Below, one piece after another: positions 1-8,546 of a stretch of DNA of 32,304 bases. Position numbers and translations under genes: made by a program. This stretch comes from Pantoea brenneri (GTDB lineage: Bacteria; Pseudomonadota; Gammaproteobacteria; Enterobacterales; Enterobacteriaceae). How positions within the stretch are numbered: the first letter of the stretch is position 1; each line of letters opens with the position of its first letter. The notes under the pieces are model-generated. The model made no database searches. It was given only the letters and a program-made list of their open reading frames with translations, and was not told the DNA's origin. Where the stretch lies: the NCBI GenBank assembly GCA_002095305.1, contig MIEI01000058.1, positions 1 to 32,304 on the forward strand, written 5' to 3'.

Positions 1-113
1 AGTTGAAACTGTAATTAACGTGCAATAACACCGCAAAGGTAAAAGAACTTAAACCTGGTGGTAAGGTCGCTCAAAATGACAAAAACACCGCCTGTTTTAT
101 CCATGAGTTAAAT

Positions 114-155
114 CGGCCTGTGGCGGCATTATTCCTGCTGAGGCCGCGCTTTTTT
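114..155 (+). terminator. Rho-independent terminator of a gene lying upstream of the window
   Basis: CGGCCT (114-119) pairs with AGGCCG (141-146). Inside it, CGGCA (124-128) pairs with TGCTG (136-140), with one G-T pair. A run of six T follows at 150-155. No coding region upstream of it is visible in the window, so it probably ends a transcript entering from the left. Confidence 0.6.
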
Positions 156-1078
156 AGCAATCTATCCACTTAGGCTGTGCCGGATATCACCCGGCTGGCA
201 GTTAAAAACCCGCAACATATTATATCAGGTGAAACAGTAAACGCGGCGTTGTTAAGTGTGATAATGACGCACTGGAGTATCGCAGCGGGTAACGGTTGAA
301 TTTATCTTAACGATAGTTTTCATTCGGTAAAAATAACTTATCTTTATGATTCGCCTATTTTTTTAAGGAGAGGATTCTGCTAAAAACCGGCGGCACTTTG
401 GTCATACTCTGCTGCAGATGCTGTGCAGTCGCGGGCGGTGACGGTGCAACGGAGGAGCGACGAAATGGGTTATTGCTGCTTAAGGGAAACGCAGGCGGGT
501 CGCGATGCAATTGAAACTGGTTAATCAGGGTAATAATAACCCTTAGTTCGGTTTTAGGCATGCTTATATATGCGCGATAAAGCAGCTAAAGGGGGATTAT
601 TGACAGTATACGATAACATTATTGCGTTATACGCATTAAACCGGTTTCCCCGGCCCGCCGTTGAACCGATAAGCTGCCAGCAATGGGGCTAATTCGCCGG
701 ACTTTATCCGACGTTAACCCGACTCAGCAGGCGATAAACAGGCAGAGAGGGATAAAAAACAGGGCGGATAATGCTTTTTGTGATGCAAATGCGGTTTTAC
801 CATTATGGTGCAACAGGATGTTGTCATCGGTTATTAAAATCTCATGGCGAAAAGATTAATCGCTGCAGTGCTGGCGTCCTGAAAGATCGGTTTCGCGCTG
901 AGCAGGTATAACGCGCATGGACGGCATGCGGATTATTCTGTCAAAAATGCCGCGCTGGCCCGGCAACTGAGCGCAATGGAACAGCAGTGAGGCGGCGGCT
1001 GAGTCTGAACTCTGTGCCTTCATCCACTCAGACTGATGTCCTGATACCGTTTCAGTCCCCTTTGATGAGGTAACCCTG
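156..1078. other. Gene-poor stretch, no supported gene
   Basis: No ORF here has both a convincing ribosome site and protein-like composition. The best plus-strand candidate runs from an ATG at 844 to a TGA at 988-990 (49 codons). It is interrupted by an in-frame TGA at 880-882 and has no ribosome site. The part after that stop is protein-like (…SRYNAHGRHADYSV…), so it may be a decayed small gene, but I do not recognise it. A TTGACA hexamer at 600-605 lacks a matching -10 element. Confidence 0.4.
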
Positions 1079-1261
1079 ATGACTTTTAAAGGAAATAAAA
1101 AATCACTGCCGGTCCGCTATTGCCAGACCTGCAATAAACCGATGACCTGGCGTAAGAAATGGGAAAACTGCTGGGATGAAGTGAAGTACTGCTCCGAACG
1201 CTGCCGGCGTGAGCGGCGTCAGCTGACCGTCGGGCGGGCGGACAGTGATAATCGCGAGTAA
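1079..1261 (+). CDS. DUF2256 small cysteine-rich protein
   Basis: This 60-residue protein has the layout of the DUF2256 family: a CQTC pair (residues 16-19), a strongly conserved TWRKKWENCWDEVKYCSERC core (about 24-43), and a basic, arginine-rich tail. The paired cysteines suggest a small zinc-ribbon-like fold, though the family's function is not established to my knowledge. The start is supported by GAGGT about 8 bases upstream of the ATG. It is followed directly by a strong terminator, so it is probably monocistronic. The gene downstream is convergent and unrelated. The family call is confident; the role is unknown. Confidence 0.85.
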   Translation: MTFKGNKKSLPVRYCQTCNKPMTWRKKWENCWDEVKYCSERCRRERRQLTVGRADSDNRE

Positions 1262-1289
1262 AGCGAGGGTGGGCGAGGCACATTATCAG

Positions 1290-1327
1290 GCGCGGTTTGA
1301 GTGACTGACGCAAACCGCGCGATTTTT
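1290..1327 (+). terminator. Rho-independent terminator of the DUF2256 gene
   Basis: GCGCGGTTTG (1290-1299) and CAAACCGCGC (1311-1320) form a perfect 10-bp stem with an 11-base loop, followed by GATTTTT. It reads as a terminator on the plus strand. Its T-run overlaps the stop codon of the convergent lipoprotein gene. Confidence 0.85.
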
Positions 1328-1631
1328 ACTGCTGGACTTTAATCTGCTGCCAGCCTTTTTTGAACATGCAGTCCTTCACCAGAATCGCCCGCTGCGTTTC
1401 ATTTGCATCACGGGTGGAGTAATCCGTGTCGGTCGTTTTGTACTTGCTGTCTTTAGAGATGTATTTACCGCTGACCACGTTGTCAGGGGGTAAATCGCGT
1501 AATGCCTGAGCCTGACAGGCGATCTCAGCTCTGTTTTCCTGCTGGTCTGAAGCATCAGGTTTGACCCATTTATATTCTACGCAGCCGCTCAGGCTGAGCG
1601 TAAAGATCAGCAGTAATAACGCTTTCATCAT
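1326..1631 (-). CDS. Small secreted lipoprotein, unknown function
   Basis: The 101-residue product starts with a classic lipoprotein signal: basic start, hydrophobic stretch LLLLIFTLSLS and lipobox LSGC with the lipidated cysteine at residue 17. The mature part is hydrophilic and contains two further cysteines (about 39 and 88) that could form a disulfide in the periplasm. The residue after the cysteine is Val rather than Asp, so sorting to the outer membrane is expected. Two adjacent ATG codons could serve as start; GAGAAACC lies just upstream. I do not recognise the family. It lies downstream of the yfaZ-like gene on the same strand, with a 93-base gap. Confidence 0.75.
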   Translation of the reverse strand: MMKALLLLIFTLSLSGCVEYKWVKPDASDQQENRAEIACQAQALRDLPPDNVVSGKYISKDSKYKTTDTDYSTRDANETQRAILVKDCMFKKGWQQIKVQQ

Positions 1632-1724
1632 TGGTTTCTCAGCGAGTTTACTCTGAAATCAGGCCGGCAGACCTTGCAGCGTACCGGCCAGTTGACAGAA
1701 AAAAGAGGGAGCAGGGTAAGCCGA

Positions 1725-2267
1725 TCAGAAGGTAACACCGCCACCAATGAAGGGACCGTCAATCAGCGTATGACCGGGACGTCCATCTTTGCCATCCACG
1801 CCCGCATAGCGATAACCCGCTTTCAGCGTCAGTGGCAACATCGGTGTCCAGCTGATTCCGCCATCGGCCTCAACGAAATTTTTAACGCTGTTAGCGAAGG
1901 ATTCGGGAGCCGAATATCCCTCTCCGTAGAGGGCAAAGTTAGCGGGCAGATTCAGCCTTACACCGCCACCGACCGGGAAGGCGACGCCGTTATCGCCTTT
2001 CTTACCGCCGATATAGGTGGCTTTGATGCCAGCGGACAGCATTACCGGGCCTAATTCCAGGCTATAACCGGTGCCTGCCTGTCCAATCTGCACGCCGTCA
2101 TCGGTGTTTTTAACCCACTGGCTATCCAGATAAAGTCCGCCTGTAGATCGCCCGATTTCTGCGTCGAGGGCAGTAAAGTTTTTACCCTGCTCTGCGCTCA
2201 GGCCGATGGCCATAGCCGATGACGAAGCACACAGCAGCAGGCTGATGCCAATCACAGTTGTTTTCAT
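1725..2267 (-). CDS. yfaZ: YfaZ-family outer-membrane protein
   Basis: The product is 180 residues from the ATG at 2267. An upstream in-frame start at 2291 is less likely, because AGGGA sits about 8 bases before 2267 and MKTTVIGISLLLCASSSAMA is a clean signal peptide. The mature protein alternates short polar and aromatic strands typical of a small beta-barrel. It aligns by eye with E. coli YfaZ in its LGPVMLSAGIK, VGGGVRLN, GEGYSAPES and AGYRY segments and ends in the aromatic residue expected of outer-membrane proteins (GGGVTF). The physiological role of YfaZ is not well defined. The family call is good; exact orthology is not proven. Confidence 0.8.
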   Translation of the reverse strand: MKTTVIGISLLLCASSSAMAIGLSAEQGKNFTALDAEIGRSTGGLYLDSQWVKNTDDGVQIGQAGTGYSLELGPVMLSAGIKATYIGGKKGDNGVAFPVGGGVRLNLPANFALYGEGYSAPESFANSVKNFVEADGGISWTPMLPLTLKAGYRYAGVDGKDGRPGHTLIDGPFIGGGVTF

Positions 2268-2328
2268 TTTTAGTAATCCCTGGTGTAACAATGGCTGCTT
2301 TGCAGTCTCGTTTTAAGTCAATAAATCG

Positions 2329-2565
2329 CTATTTTTCAACAATCTCTTTTACATCCTGCTGCTGCAGTTGATGCGTATTACCGTCGGTATCTTGATAGGA
2401 GATCAGACCGGTTTCTTTATCTTTGGCGGGTTTGCCGTGGGTGGAAATCATATGTCCGTCGCGGGTCGAGATGACTTAATTGCTTGAGCATCCTGCGACC
2501 AGTATCACCGCAGTGAGCAAACCAAGGGGAAATAACGTTTTTTTAACGGTTGCTGAGAATTTCAT
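2329..2565 (-). pseudogene. DUF903 (YgdI/YgdR-like) lipoprotein gene with an in-frame stop
   Basis: Reading from the ATG at 2565 gives a lipoprotein signal with lipobox VAGC (cysteine at 26), then SSN, then a TAA stop at codon 30 (2478-2476). The same frame continues for 48 codons with VISTRDGHMISTHGKP, TGLISYQDTDGNTHQL and VKEIVEK, the body of a YgdI/YgdR-type DUF903 domain. In E. coli YgdR the residue at the stop position is Tyr (CSSDYVMATKDG), so a single TAT/TAC to TAA change explains the break. The reading frame is otherwise intact over 79 codons. Known relatives are small outer-membrane lipoproteins of unclear function. This is either a recent pseudogene or a base-call error. Confidence 0.75.
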
Positions 2566-3473
2566 TTTTACTTCCTGATACAGTCTGTTAATGACGCCCG
2601 GTATTGTCGGGACGCTGCATTTTCACCCTCGTTTATTAAACCGGTCGTTAACGTTGAGGCCTGAGTTTGTTTTAATAAGCCTGTAATGATCCAGATCATT
2701 GTTGATCAATGAAGCCCTTTACTTACCGGCAGAGATGCACTTCCGCTACCGTATTAATGCTGGCGCACCCGCCGAGAAACAAGGCGGCTGAATTACAGTA
2801 GTGACAGCTGATGCTGTCAGAACATCACTGAATCGCGCCCATTATTTGCTTCGGTCCAGCAGCCCCTAATCCGGCGATAAAGAGCCGCGGAATAATCCCG
2901 GCTCGGGCAAATTTTCCTGCCTGAGCAGGCCAGTTTCTGAACAACGGCACGGTGAAATAGCGCAGCGTGAACGATTCGGCCAGCCGGTAATCGGTTTGAA
3001 AAGGGTATCTGCACGGGTTCGGTTAAATCTGTTGGAAAGAGAAATATATTACGGCCATTCTTTTCCGGAAAAATTCGACCAGACAAACGCTTTTGCCGGC
3101 GGGCTCAGCCTATTACATCGCCACCTTCTCCGCTTTCTGCGGGTCGGCAAGCGAGGCAGTGACGTTAATTAGCCGAACCGGCTGCCGTAATGGTTACATT
3201 AAAAACCGGGTTTTAAGATTTCTGCCAGCATCAATCCGCTGTCCGGCTGCCTAAAATAGCGCTCGTTTAACGCTTCGGTTAATCCCCGAAGACGATTGGC
3301 GATAAATTTAACCGGCGGTGTAGCCGACTATGTTGGCTGGCAGATGTGACCCGTGAGCTGCGATACAGCGGCAGAAAACCGGCTGCGATCGTTCGCCTGG
3401 CGGGTCAGCATCAGAGAATCGCCCTTTAGCATCCGGGACAGCTTTCTTCTGCTGCTAACGGTTAAGGACAGGT
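2566..3473. other. Gene-poor stretch with possible decayed fragments
   Basis: No intact gene is supported. On the minus strand two short open fragments look protein-like. One lies at 3327-3199 and includes KFIANRLRGLTEALNERYF and LMLAEILKPGF before its stop. The other, ending at 3113, reads RLINVTASLADPQKAEKVAM before its stop. Both are broken upstream by stops and have no start signal, so they could be remnants of one or two decayed genes. I cannot assign a family. Confidence 0.35.
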
Positions 3474-3677
3474 ATGAACAGTTCGGATCAGACAGTTATC
3501 AGCGCCACTTCATTCACGCAAGCCGCAACGCTACTGGAACAGGGCAGCCGGGCGCGCATCCGGCTTAGCTGGAATATTTCAGGCGATGAGTTTTTTCGTC
3601 TGGTTAATCTGGTTAAACAGGGCAGCGAGATGTCGATTGAAAAAGAAGAAGATGGTTTCTGGCTGACGCAGAAATAA
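3474..3677 (+). CDS. Small hypothetical protein
   Basis: This is a 67-residue ORF with AAGGACAG, a good ribosome site, 2-3 bases before the ATG region. The sequence looks like a folded small protein: a leading polar segment, an amphipathic helix (FTQAATLLEQG), a strand (RARIRLSWNIS), a second helix (DEFFRLVNLVKQG) and a final strand (MSIEKEEDGFWLTQK). There is no signal peptide or membrane segment. An overlapping ORF at 3353-3568 in another frame looks like a shadow. A hairpin at 3715-3734 follows. I do not recognise the family. Confidence 0.5.
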   Translation: MNSSDQTVISATSFTQAATLLEQGSRARIRLSWNISGDEFFRLVNLVKQGSEMSIEKEEDGFWLTQK

Positions 3678-4301
3678 GCCGCCGATTTCGTTTAGATTAA
3701 ATGGCATAGCCGAAGCAGGCCGGGCGGGGCCTGCGCTACAGATGGCGTATCGCGTTTGCGAACAACCGCCAGTGACAGGCAAGGCGGTTACCGCTAATAG
3801 TTACATCATCCTGTAATAAGATTTTTATTTTGGTAGTCCGGCGTTACCGCTGAGCCCCTCCATACAGAGTCCGCTGCGATGTGAAAGTACGGCGATCGAC
3901 CTGATCGTTGTCGGGTGCAAACCTCAGACATGCGCCCGGAATGACCTCCTGACGAGGCGCGCCGCCGGGCCGCAGGCCCGATATGTTTATATCGTTGCAT
4001 TGAATGATGTAACTAAGCCGCTAGTAGTTAACTACCTGATCGGCAGCCAACCGCAAGCCCCCGGAAATCCCTGATTTCATGTCACCTGCGCCATAAAATC
4101 AGCTCACCGGGACGTTGGGCTTAGTGATTGTCTGGTGTGGCGGTAAATCCGTCATGTCTGGCAGGGCACGGTTTTAAGCGGCGGCCGGCACGGGTCGCGG
4201 GTATCTGACTACCCGCGAGCCTGTCAGATGCTGACGTTACGGACTCAATCTGCTGTTAGTTGAAACAGAGTTGACGTTTCCTGACATTAATCCGCTTCGC
4301 C
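3678..4301. other. Intergenic stretch with several perfect hairpins
   Basis: No gene is supported. Three perfect inverted repeats are visible. GCAGGCC (3715-3721) pairs with GGCCTGC (3728-3734). GTAGTTAACTAC is a 12-bp palindrome at 4024-4035. CGCGGGTA (4196-4203) pairs with TACCCGCG (4210-4217). None is followed by a T-run, so none is a standard terminator. Confidence 0.5.
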
Positions 4302-4343
4302 TGATCTTAGATCAAATTCCGGAATGCTTATCATTTATATAAT
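4302..4343 (+). promoter_or_regulatory. feo promoter with Fur-like box and FNR-like site
   Basis: TATAAT at 4338-4343 is a perfect -10 element. A Fur-like box (4320-4338) centred on AATGCTTATCATT matches about 11 of 19 positions of the classical consensus and overlaps the -10. TGATC-TTA-GATCA (4302-4314) is an FNR-like palindrome centred at 4308, about 41-42 bases before the expected start of transcription, the usual class II position. Its half-sites CTGAT and ATCAA are five bases apart rather than the canonical four. E. coli feo is known to be activated by FNR and repressed by Fur; the same control here is inference. Confidence 0.6.
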
Positions 4344-4374
4344 CACTGCCTCTTACCACCAACCAGATGGTTAT

Positions 4375-4601
4375 ATGTCGATGAACATGCACAGTACCTA
4401 TCGAATCCTCGGCTATCAGCCGCGGTGAATCCGGCCTGGCGTCAGAAATTACTCACCATAGGCATGCTCCCGGGGGCGGTGATTGAGATTATCCGTGTCG
4501 CACCAATGGGCGACCCGGTGCAAATCCGTACCCGCCGGGTGAGTCTGGCGGTGCGTCAGCGTGACCTCGATGCCATCGTTCTTGAGGAAATGGTCTCATG
4601 A
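4375..4601 (+). pseudogene. feoA: FeoA, ferrous iron transport accessory protein, frameshifted
   Basis: FeoA is a small cytoplasmic SH3-like protein that supports the FeoB ferrous iron transporter. The frame from 4375 reads …MHSTYRILGYQP then stops at a TGA (4426-4428). The rest of FeoA continues in the next frame: NPAWRQKLLTIGMLPGA, IRVAPMGDP and RTRRVSLAVRQRDLDAI, ending at the TGA at 4599-4601 that overlaps the feoB ATG (ATGA coupling). Restoring one base at about 4421-4425 (CCGCG back to CCGGCG) gives 75 residues, the same length as E. coli FeoA. The break is a single-base deletion in a GG pair, so either a recent pseudogene or a sequence error. Confidence 0.85.
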
Positions 4602-6930
4602 AAAACATAACCATTGGGCTGATCGGTAATCCTAATACCGGTAAAACAACTTTATTCAATCAGCTCACTGGTGCCCGCCAGCGGGTCGGTAACTGGGCCG
4701 GTGTGACGGTCGAGCGTAAAGAAGGACAATTTTTTACTGCTCAGTCTGATGTACGGCTTATCGATCTGCCCGGTACCCGGTCTCTCACCACGCTCTCGGC
4801 TGAAAGCTCAATCGACGAAAGTATCGCCTGCCAGTATCTGTACAACGATCACGCCGATTTGGTGATTAACGTGGTGGATGCGTCGAACCTTGAAAGCAAT
4901 CTGTTCCTGACGTTTCAGCTACTCGAACTCGGTGTCCCCTGCATTGTGGCCCTCAATATGCAGGATATCGCCGCCAGCCAGAATATCGTTATTGATGTTG
5001 ATGCCTTGTCAGCGCGGCTGGGCTGCCCGGTGGTCTCGCTGACTTCGACCCGCGGCGAAGGCATCGCACAGCTCAAGGCGCTGATTGATCATCCGCACCG
5101 CTACACCGCACCAGAGCGGGTGCGCTATCCGGAAAATGTTGAAGCCGCGATTACTCAACTTTGCACGCTGATGCCTGCTTCGATATCGCCGCAAAAACGT
5201 TACTGGCTGGCATTACAGTTACTGGAAGGCGATATCAACAGTCAGCAGCTCTGCCCGACGCTGGTGCCGCAGTTGCCGGCGATCGTTCAGCAGGCCGGTG
5301 GTGATACCGGGGTGCTGATTGCCGATTACCGTTACCGTGCGATCCACGCACTGTGCGCCGCCGTCAGTAACATTCATCACGCCGCGCCCGGCAGCCTGAC
5401 CAGCCGGATTGATAACATCGTGCTGAACCGCTGGCTGGGTATTCCGATCTTTCTGGCGGTGATGTACGTGATGTTTGTATTGTCGATTAATATCGGTGCC
5501 GCTTTACAGCCGCTGTTTGACAGCAGCTCGGTGGCGATATTTATCCACGGTGCGCAGTGGCTGGGCTACGTCTGTCATTTTCCGGCCTGGCTGACCGTTT
5601 TTCTGGCGCAGGGGATAGGGGCGGGCATCAACACCGTGCTGCCGATCATCCCACAGATTGGGCTGATGTTCCTTTTCCTCTCGTTTCTGGAAGATTCCGG
5701 TTATATGGCACGCGCCGCCTTTGTCATGGATCGCCTGATGCAATCACTGGGGCTGCCCGGTAAATCCTTTGTGCCGCTGATTGTTGGATTTGGCTGCAAT
5801 GTGCCTTCGGTTATGGGAGCCCGTACTCTGGATACGCCGCGTGAACGGCTGCTCACGGTACTGATGCGCCCTTTATGTCCTGCGGAGCGCGACTGGCCAT
5901 CTTTGCAGTTTTCGCTGCCACTTTCTTCAGCGCCCATGGCTCCAGCCTGGTCTTTTCACTCTATCTGCTGGGTATTGTGGTGGCGATCGTTACCGGCTTA
6001 GTTCTTAAGCACACTTTGCTGGGTGGCGAAGCCTCACCCTTTATCATGGAACTGCCGGTTTACCACCGACCGCATCTGAAGAGTCTGCTGATCCAGACCT
6101 GGCAGCGACTGAAGATGTTTGTGGTACGGGCCGGCCGGGTGATTATCCTGGTCAGTATGTTAATCGGCGTGCTGACCAGCTTCTCGTTTAACGGACAGCC
6201 GGTCGACGATATCAACCACTCTGCGCTGGCCACCACCAGTAAGCAGATCACCCCCGTTCTGCTGCCTATCGGCGTAATGCCGGATAACTGGCAGGCTACG
6301 GTCGGTTTAGTTAGCGGCATCATGGCCAAAGAAGTGGTGGTCGGTACGCTTAACAGCCTTTATACCAGTGAAGCCGTGCAGAGTGGCACCTTTGACCCAC
6401 AGCAATTCAATCTGATTGACGAGCTGAAGGATTCGCTGACCGAGACCTGGGCTGGTCTGACAGCCGCATTCAGTATCGATGCGCTGGCCCATCCTATCGA
6501 TGCCAGCAAAGGTGATGGCGAAATGGCGGCGGGCCAGATGAGCGTGATGTCGGCCAAATTTGGCGACGGCATTGCGGCCTACAGCTATCTGATTTTTGTC
6601 CTGCTGTATGTTCCCTGTGTATCGGTGATGGGCGCCATTGCCCGTGAAGCGGGCCGTAACTGGATGCTGTTCTCATTCTTCTGGGGACTCAACATCGCCT
6701 ATACCACCGCCACTCTGTTTTATCAGAGCGTCACGTTTGCCGAGCATCCTGCGTTCAGCGCCACCTGCCTGATCAGCGTGCTCGCAGTGAATGCGCTGAT
6801 CCTGCTGGCCATGCACAAATCGGGCAACCGGATAAAACAACATCCGCTTACGCTGCCCGTGGTCACCAGCGGTTCGGGCTGCGGTGGCTGCAAAAGCAGT
6901 TGTGGTAAACAGGATAGCTTCGCGCAGTAA
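4598..6930 (+). pseudogene. feoB: FeoB, ferrous iron transporter, frameshifted at codon 423
   Basis: FeoB is the inner-membrane Fe(II) transporter with an N-terminal G-protein domain. Visible motifs are G1 GNPNTGKT (residues 10-17), G3 DLPG (56-59) and G4 NMQD (120-123). The membrane part has the gate motif [16 protein letters not shown], and an Ala-Lys-Glu-Val segment lies in the second half. The first frame goes out of register at about 5866 (…LLTVLM then nonsense) and ends at 6001. The second frame carries [20 protein letters not shown] through to 6930. Restoring one G (ATGCGCCC to ATGGCGCCC) yields 777 residues, matching family length (773 in E. coli). The C-terminus ends in a cysteine cluster (CGGCKSSCG). 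No feoC follows. The deletion is in a GG pair. Confidence 0.9.
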
Positions 6931-6942
6931 TCCTGACCCCTC

Positions 6943-6973
6943 CCGCCGGCGGTGCTGCAAAGGCCGCTGGCGG
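6943..6973. terminator. Strong hairpin between convergent feoB and tetR genes
   Basis: CCGCCGGCGG (6943-6952) pairs with CCGCTGGCGG (6964-6973) over 10 bp with one G-T pair and an 11-base loop. It lies exactly between two converging genes and probably acts on both transcripts. There is no T-run on either side, so it is not a textbook intrinsic terminator. Confidence 0.5.
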
Positions 6974-6981
6974 AGATGGAA

Positions 6982-7539
6982 TCAGCCCCCAGCCGGCTTA
7001 TTAAGTATGTGCGCACGGCATACCTGAAGTATTTCCTCTGCCAGCGGATCGTCATCCGGACAGGCCCGAGATAACACCATGGCACCGACCATCTGGGCAA
7101 TGGTGGTGATTAATTCCGCCCGGTCGCTGGCGGCCTGCCCGCTTTCGGTGGTTAACGCGGCCAGTTGATTCTCCAGCCCGGCGGCAAAGGCCTGTTTAAC
7201 CTCGTCCGGCTGGCGGGCGGTATCCGCGCCCAGCGCCGCCATCATACAACCTGTGGCCATTGAATCACGGTGGCGATGTGACAGGTAATCCGCAATAAAC
7301 GCCTCCTTGTCTGCCCCTTTCAGCTGCGCGGCTGCCTGAGAAAATCCACCGGCCACCGCCTCCGTCATCAGATCGGCTTTTGACTGAAAGTGTTTGTAAA
7401 ACCCACCGTGGGTGAATCCCGCCGCTGACATCAGTTCTGCCACGCCAATGCCGTCAAACCCTCGGGCACGAAACAGTTCTGACGCTGTTTTCACGATATG
7501 CGCCCGATTTGCCTGTACCTGCTGTTTAGACACTTTCAT
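6982..7539 (-). CDS. TetR/AcrR-family transcriptional repressor
   Basis: The product is 185 residues, with a TetR helix-turn-helix at about residues 30-52 (IGVAELMSAAGFTHGGFYKHF) following the usual first helix (ANRAHIVKTASELFRARGFDG). The C-terminal domain, which binds the inducer and dimerises, is alpha-helical and not assignable to a ligand. Its ribosome site AGGAGGT is strong. It is divergent from an SDR and a quinone-oxidoreductase-like gene with a 152-base gap. A 7-bp-arm palindrome in that gap overlaps its own -10 element, so autorepression and control of the divergent pair are likely. The regulated signal may be an aldehyde, quinone or other electrophile, which is inference from the neighbours. 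Confidence 0.9.
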   Translation of the reverse strand: MKVSKQQVQANRAHIVKTASELFRARGFDGIGVAELMSAAGFTHGGFYKHFQSKADLMTEAVAGGFSQAAAQLKGADKEAFIADYLSHRHRDSMATGCMMAALGADTARQPDEVKQAFAAGLENQLAALTTESGQAASDRAELITTIAQMVGAMVLSRACPDDDPLAEEILQVCRAHILNKPAGG

Positions 7540-7568
7540 TGCTGACTACCTCCTGCTTATCGTGACGC

Positions 7569-7597
7569 CATCATACATTTATGATGATCGTAATCAA
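7569..7597 (-). promoter_or_regulatory. tetR promoter with an overlapping palindromic operator
   Basis: CATCATA (7569-7575) and TATGATG (7580-7586) form a perfect 7-bp inverted repeat with a 4-base spacer, a typical size for a TetR operator. On the minus strand TTGATT (7597-7592) and TATGAT (7575-7570), 16 bases apart, make a plausible promoter whose -10 lies inside the palindrome. A further TTGACA at 7603-7608 may belong to the divergent SDR promoter, but its -10 is poor. Confidence 0.5.
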
Positions 7598-7691
7598 AGC
7601 GATTGACATTATAGATTATGAACATCATCATTAGTCCAGTTTCTGACCGCTGAATCTCATCATTGACATTATTTAATCAAAGGATCCCGAT

Positions 7692-8546
7692 ATGAATGTT
7701 AGACCTGTGGCGCTGGTTACCGGGGCATCATCCGGTATCGGCAAAGTCACCGCTGACAAACTGATCGCTGCAGGTTACCGGGTATATGGGACCAGCCGGC
7801 GCGGCAGGACAGCAGGCGACCACGCTTTTCCATTGCTGATGCTGGATGTGACCAACGATGATTCGGTTACTGCGGCGATAGAAGAACTCCTGCAACGGGA
7901 AGGACGCATCGACCTGCTGGTGAATAACGCCGGATATGGCATTGCGCCGGCAGCCGCTGAAGAGAGTTCAATCGGCCAGGCAAAACATCTGTTCGATACC
8001 AATTTCTTCGGGATGGTACGGATGACCTGTGCCGTGATCCCTCAGATGCGCCGCCAGGGCGGGGGACGCATCATCAATATTGGCTCGATTATTGGCCTCA
8101 TCCCGCTGCCTTATGTCGCGCTGTACGCCGCCAGTAAACATGCGGTTGAAGGCTATTCCGAAGCGCTGGATCACGAATTGCGCACTCAGGGAATACGAGT
8201 CTCTGTCATCGAGCCGGCGTATACCCGCACCGATTTTGAGAGCAACAGCCAGCAGGCGGACCTTCCGCTTGAGGAATATGCGGCGATACGCAACAAATTA
8301 ACCGCCGTTGTCAGTCAGGCGATGGCGAAAGCAGAGCAGCCAGAGAGTGTGGCTGATGTGATTGTAAAAGTGGCGCAAAGCACTCAGCCAAAGCGGCGCT
8401 ACACGGTCGGCAAATTAGCCGGCAGGCTGGCGTTTCTGCGCCGATTTGCACCCGCCGGCCTGCTTGATAAAGCGGTACGCAATAGCCTTCAGCTCGACGA
8501 CCGACGGGCCACTGAACCGAAAGGGCAGAGAGCCAATGGAGAATAA
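7692..8546 (+). CDS. Short-chain dehydrogenase/reductase (SDR)
   Basis: This 284-residue classical SDR has the cofactor motif TGASSGIG at residues 10-17, the structural NNAG at 78-81 and the catalytic Ser132, Tyr145 and Lys149 (YAASK). It is a soluble NAD(P)H-dependent oxidoreductase. The arginines after the first strand (SRRGR, about 35-39) suggest NADPH preference. The substrate cannot be read from the sequence. AAGGA about 8 bases before the ATG supports the start. It overlaps the next gene by 11 bases, so the two are translationally coupled, and both are divergent from the tetR gene that probably represses them. Confidence 0.9.
   Translation: MNVRPVALVTGASSGIGKVTADKLIAAGYRVYGTSRRGRTAGDHAFPLLMLDVTNDDSVTAAIEELLQREGRIDLLVNNAGYGIAPAAAEESSIGQAKHLFDTNFFGMVRMTCAVIPQMRRQGGGRIINIGSIIGLIPLPYVALYAASKHAVEGYSEALDHELRTQGIRVSVIEPAYTRTDFESNSQQADLPLEEYAAIRNKLTAVVSQAMAKAEQPESVADVIVKVAQSTQPKRRYTVGKLAGRLAFLRRFAPAGLLDKAVRNSLQLDDRRATEPKGQRANGE

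Noticed and set aside
355..561. Minus-strand ORF of 68 codons
   Set aside because: No ribosome site, low-complexity proline/serine-rich translation and no recognisable family.
600..630. TTGACA with partial inverted repeats, possible promoter or lox-like site
   Set aside because: No -10 at proper spacing. The TATACG and CGTTATACG elements do not form 13-8-13 arms, so it is not a second lox site.
844..990. Plus-strand frame with an internal TGA that looks partly protein-like
   Set aside because: No ribosome site and no family match from memory. Described in the gap entry but not called as a gene.
1674..2054. Plus-strand ORF of 126 codons
   Set aside because: It is the antisense shadow of the yfaZ-like gene.
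2817..3086. Minus-strand ORF of 89 codons
   Set aside because: The translation is rich in Arg, Cys and Pro without domain-like segments; no ribosome site.
3353..3568. Plus-strand ORF overlapping the small protein at 3474
   Set aside because: Poorer ribosome site and less protein-like composition than the 3474 frame.
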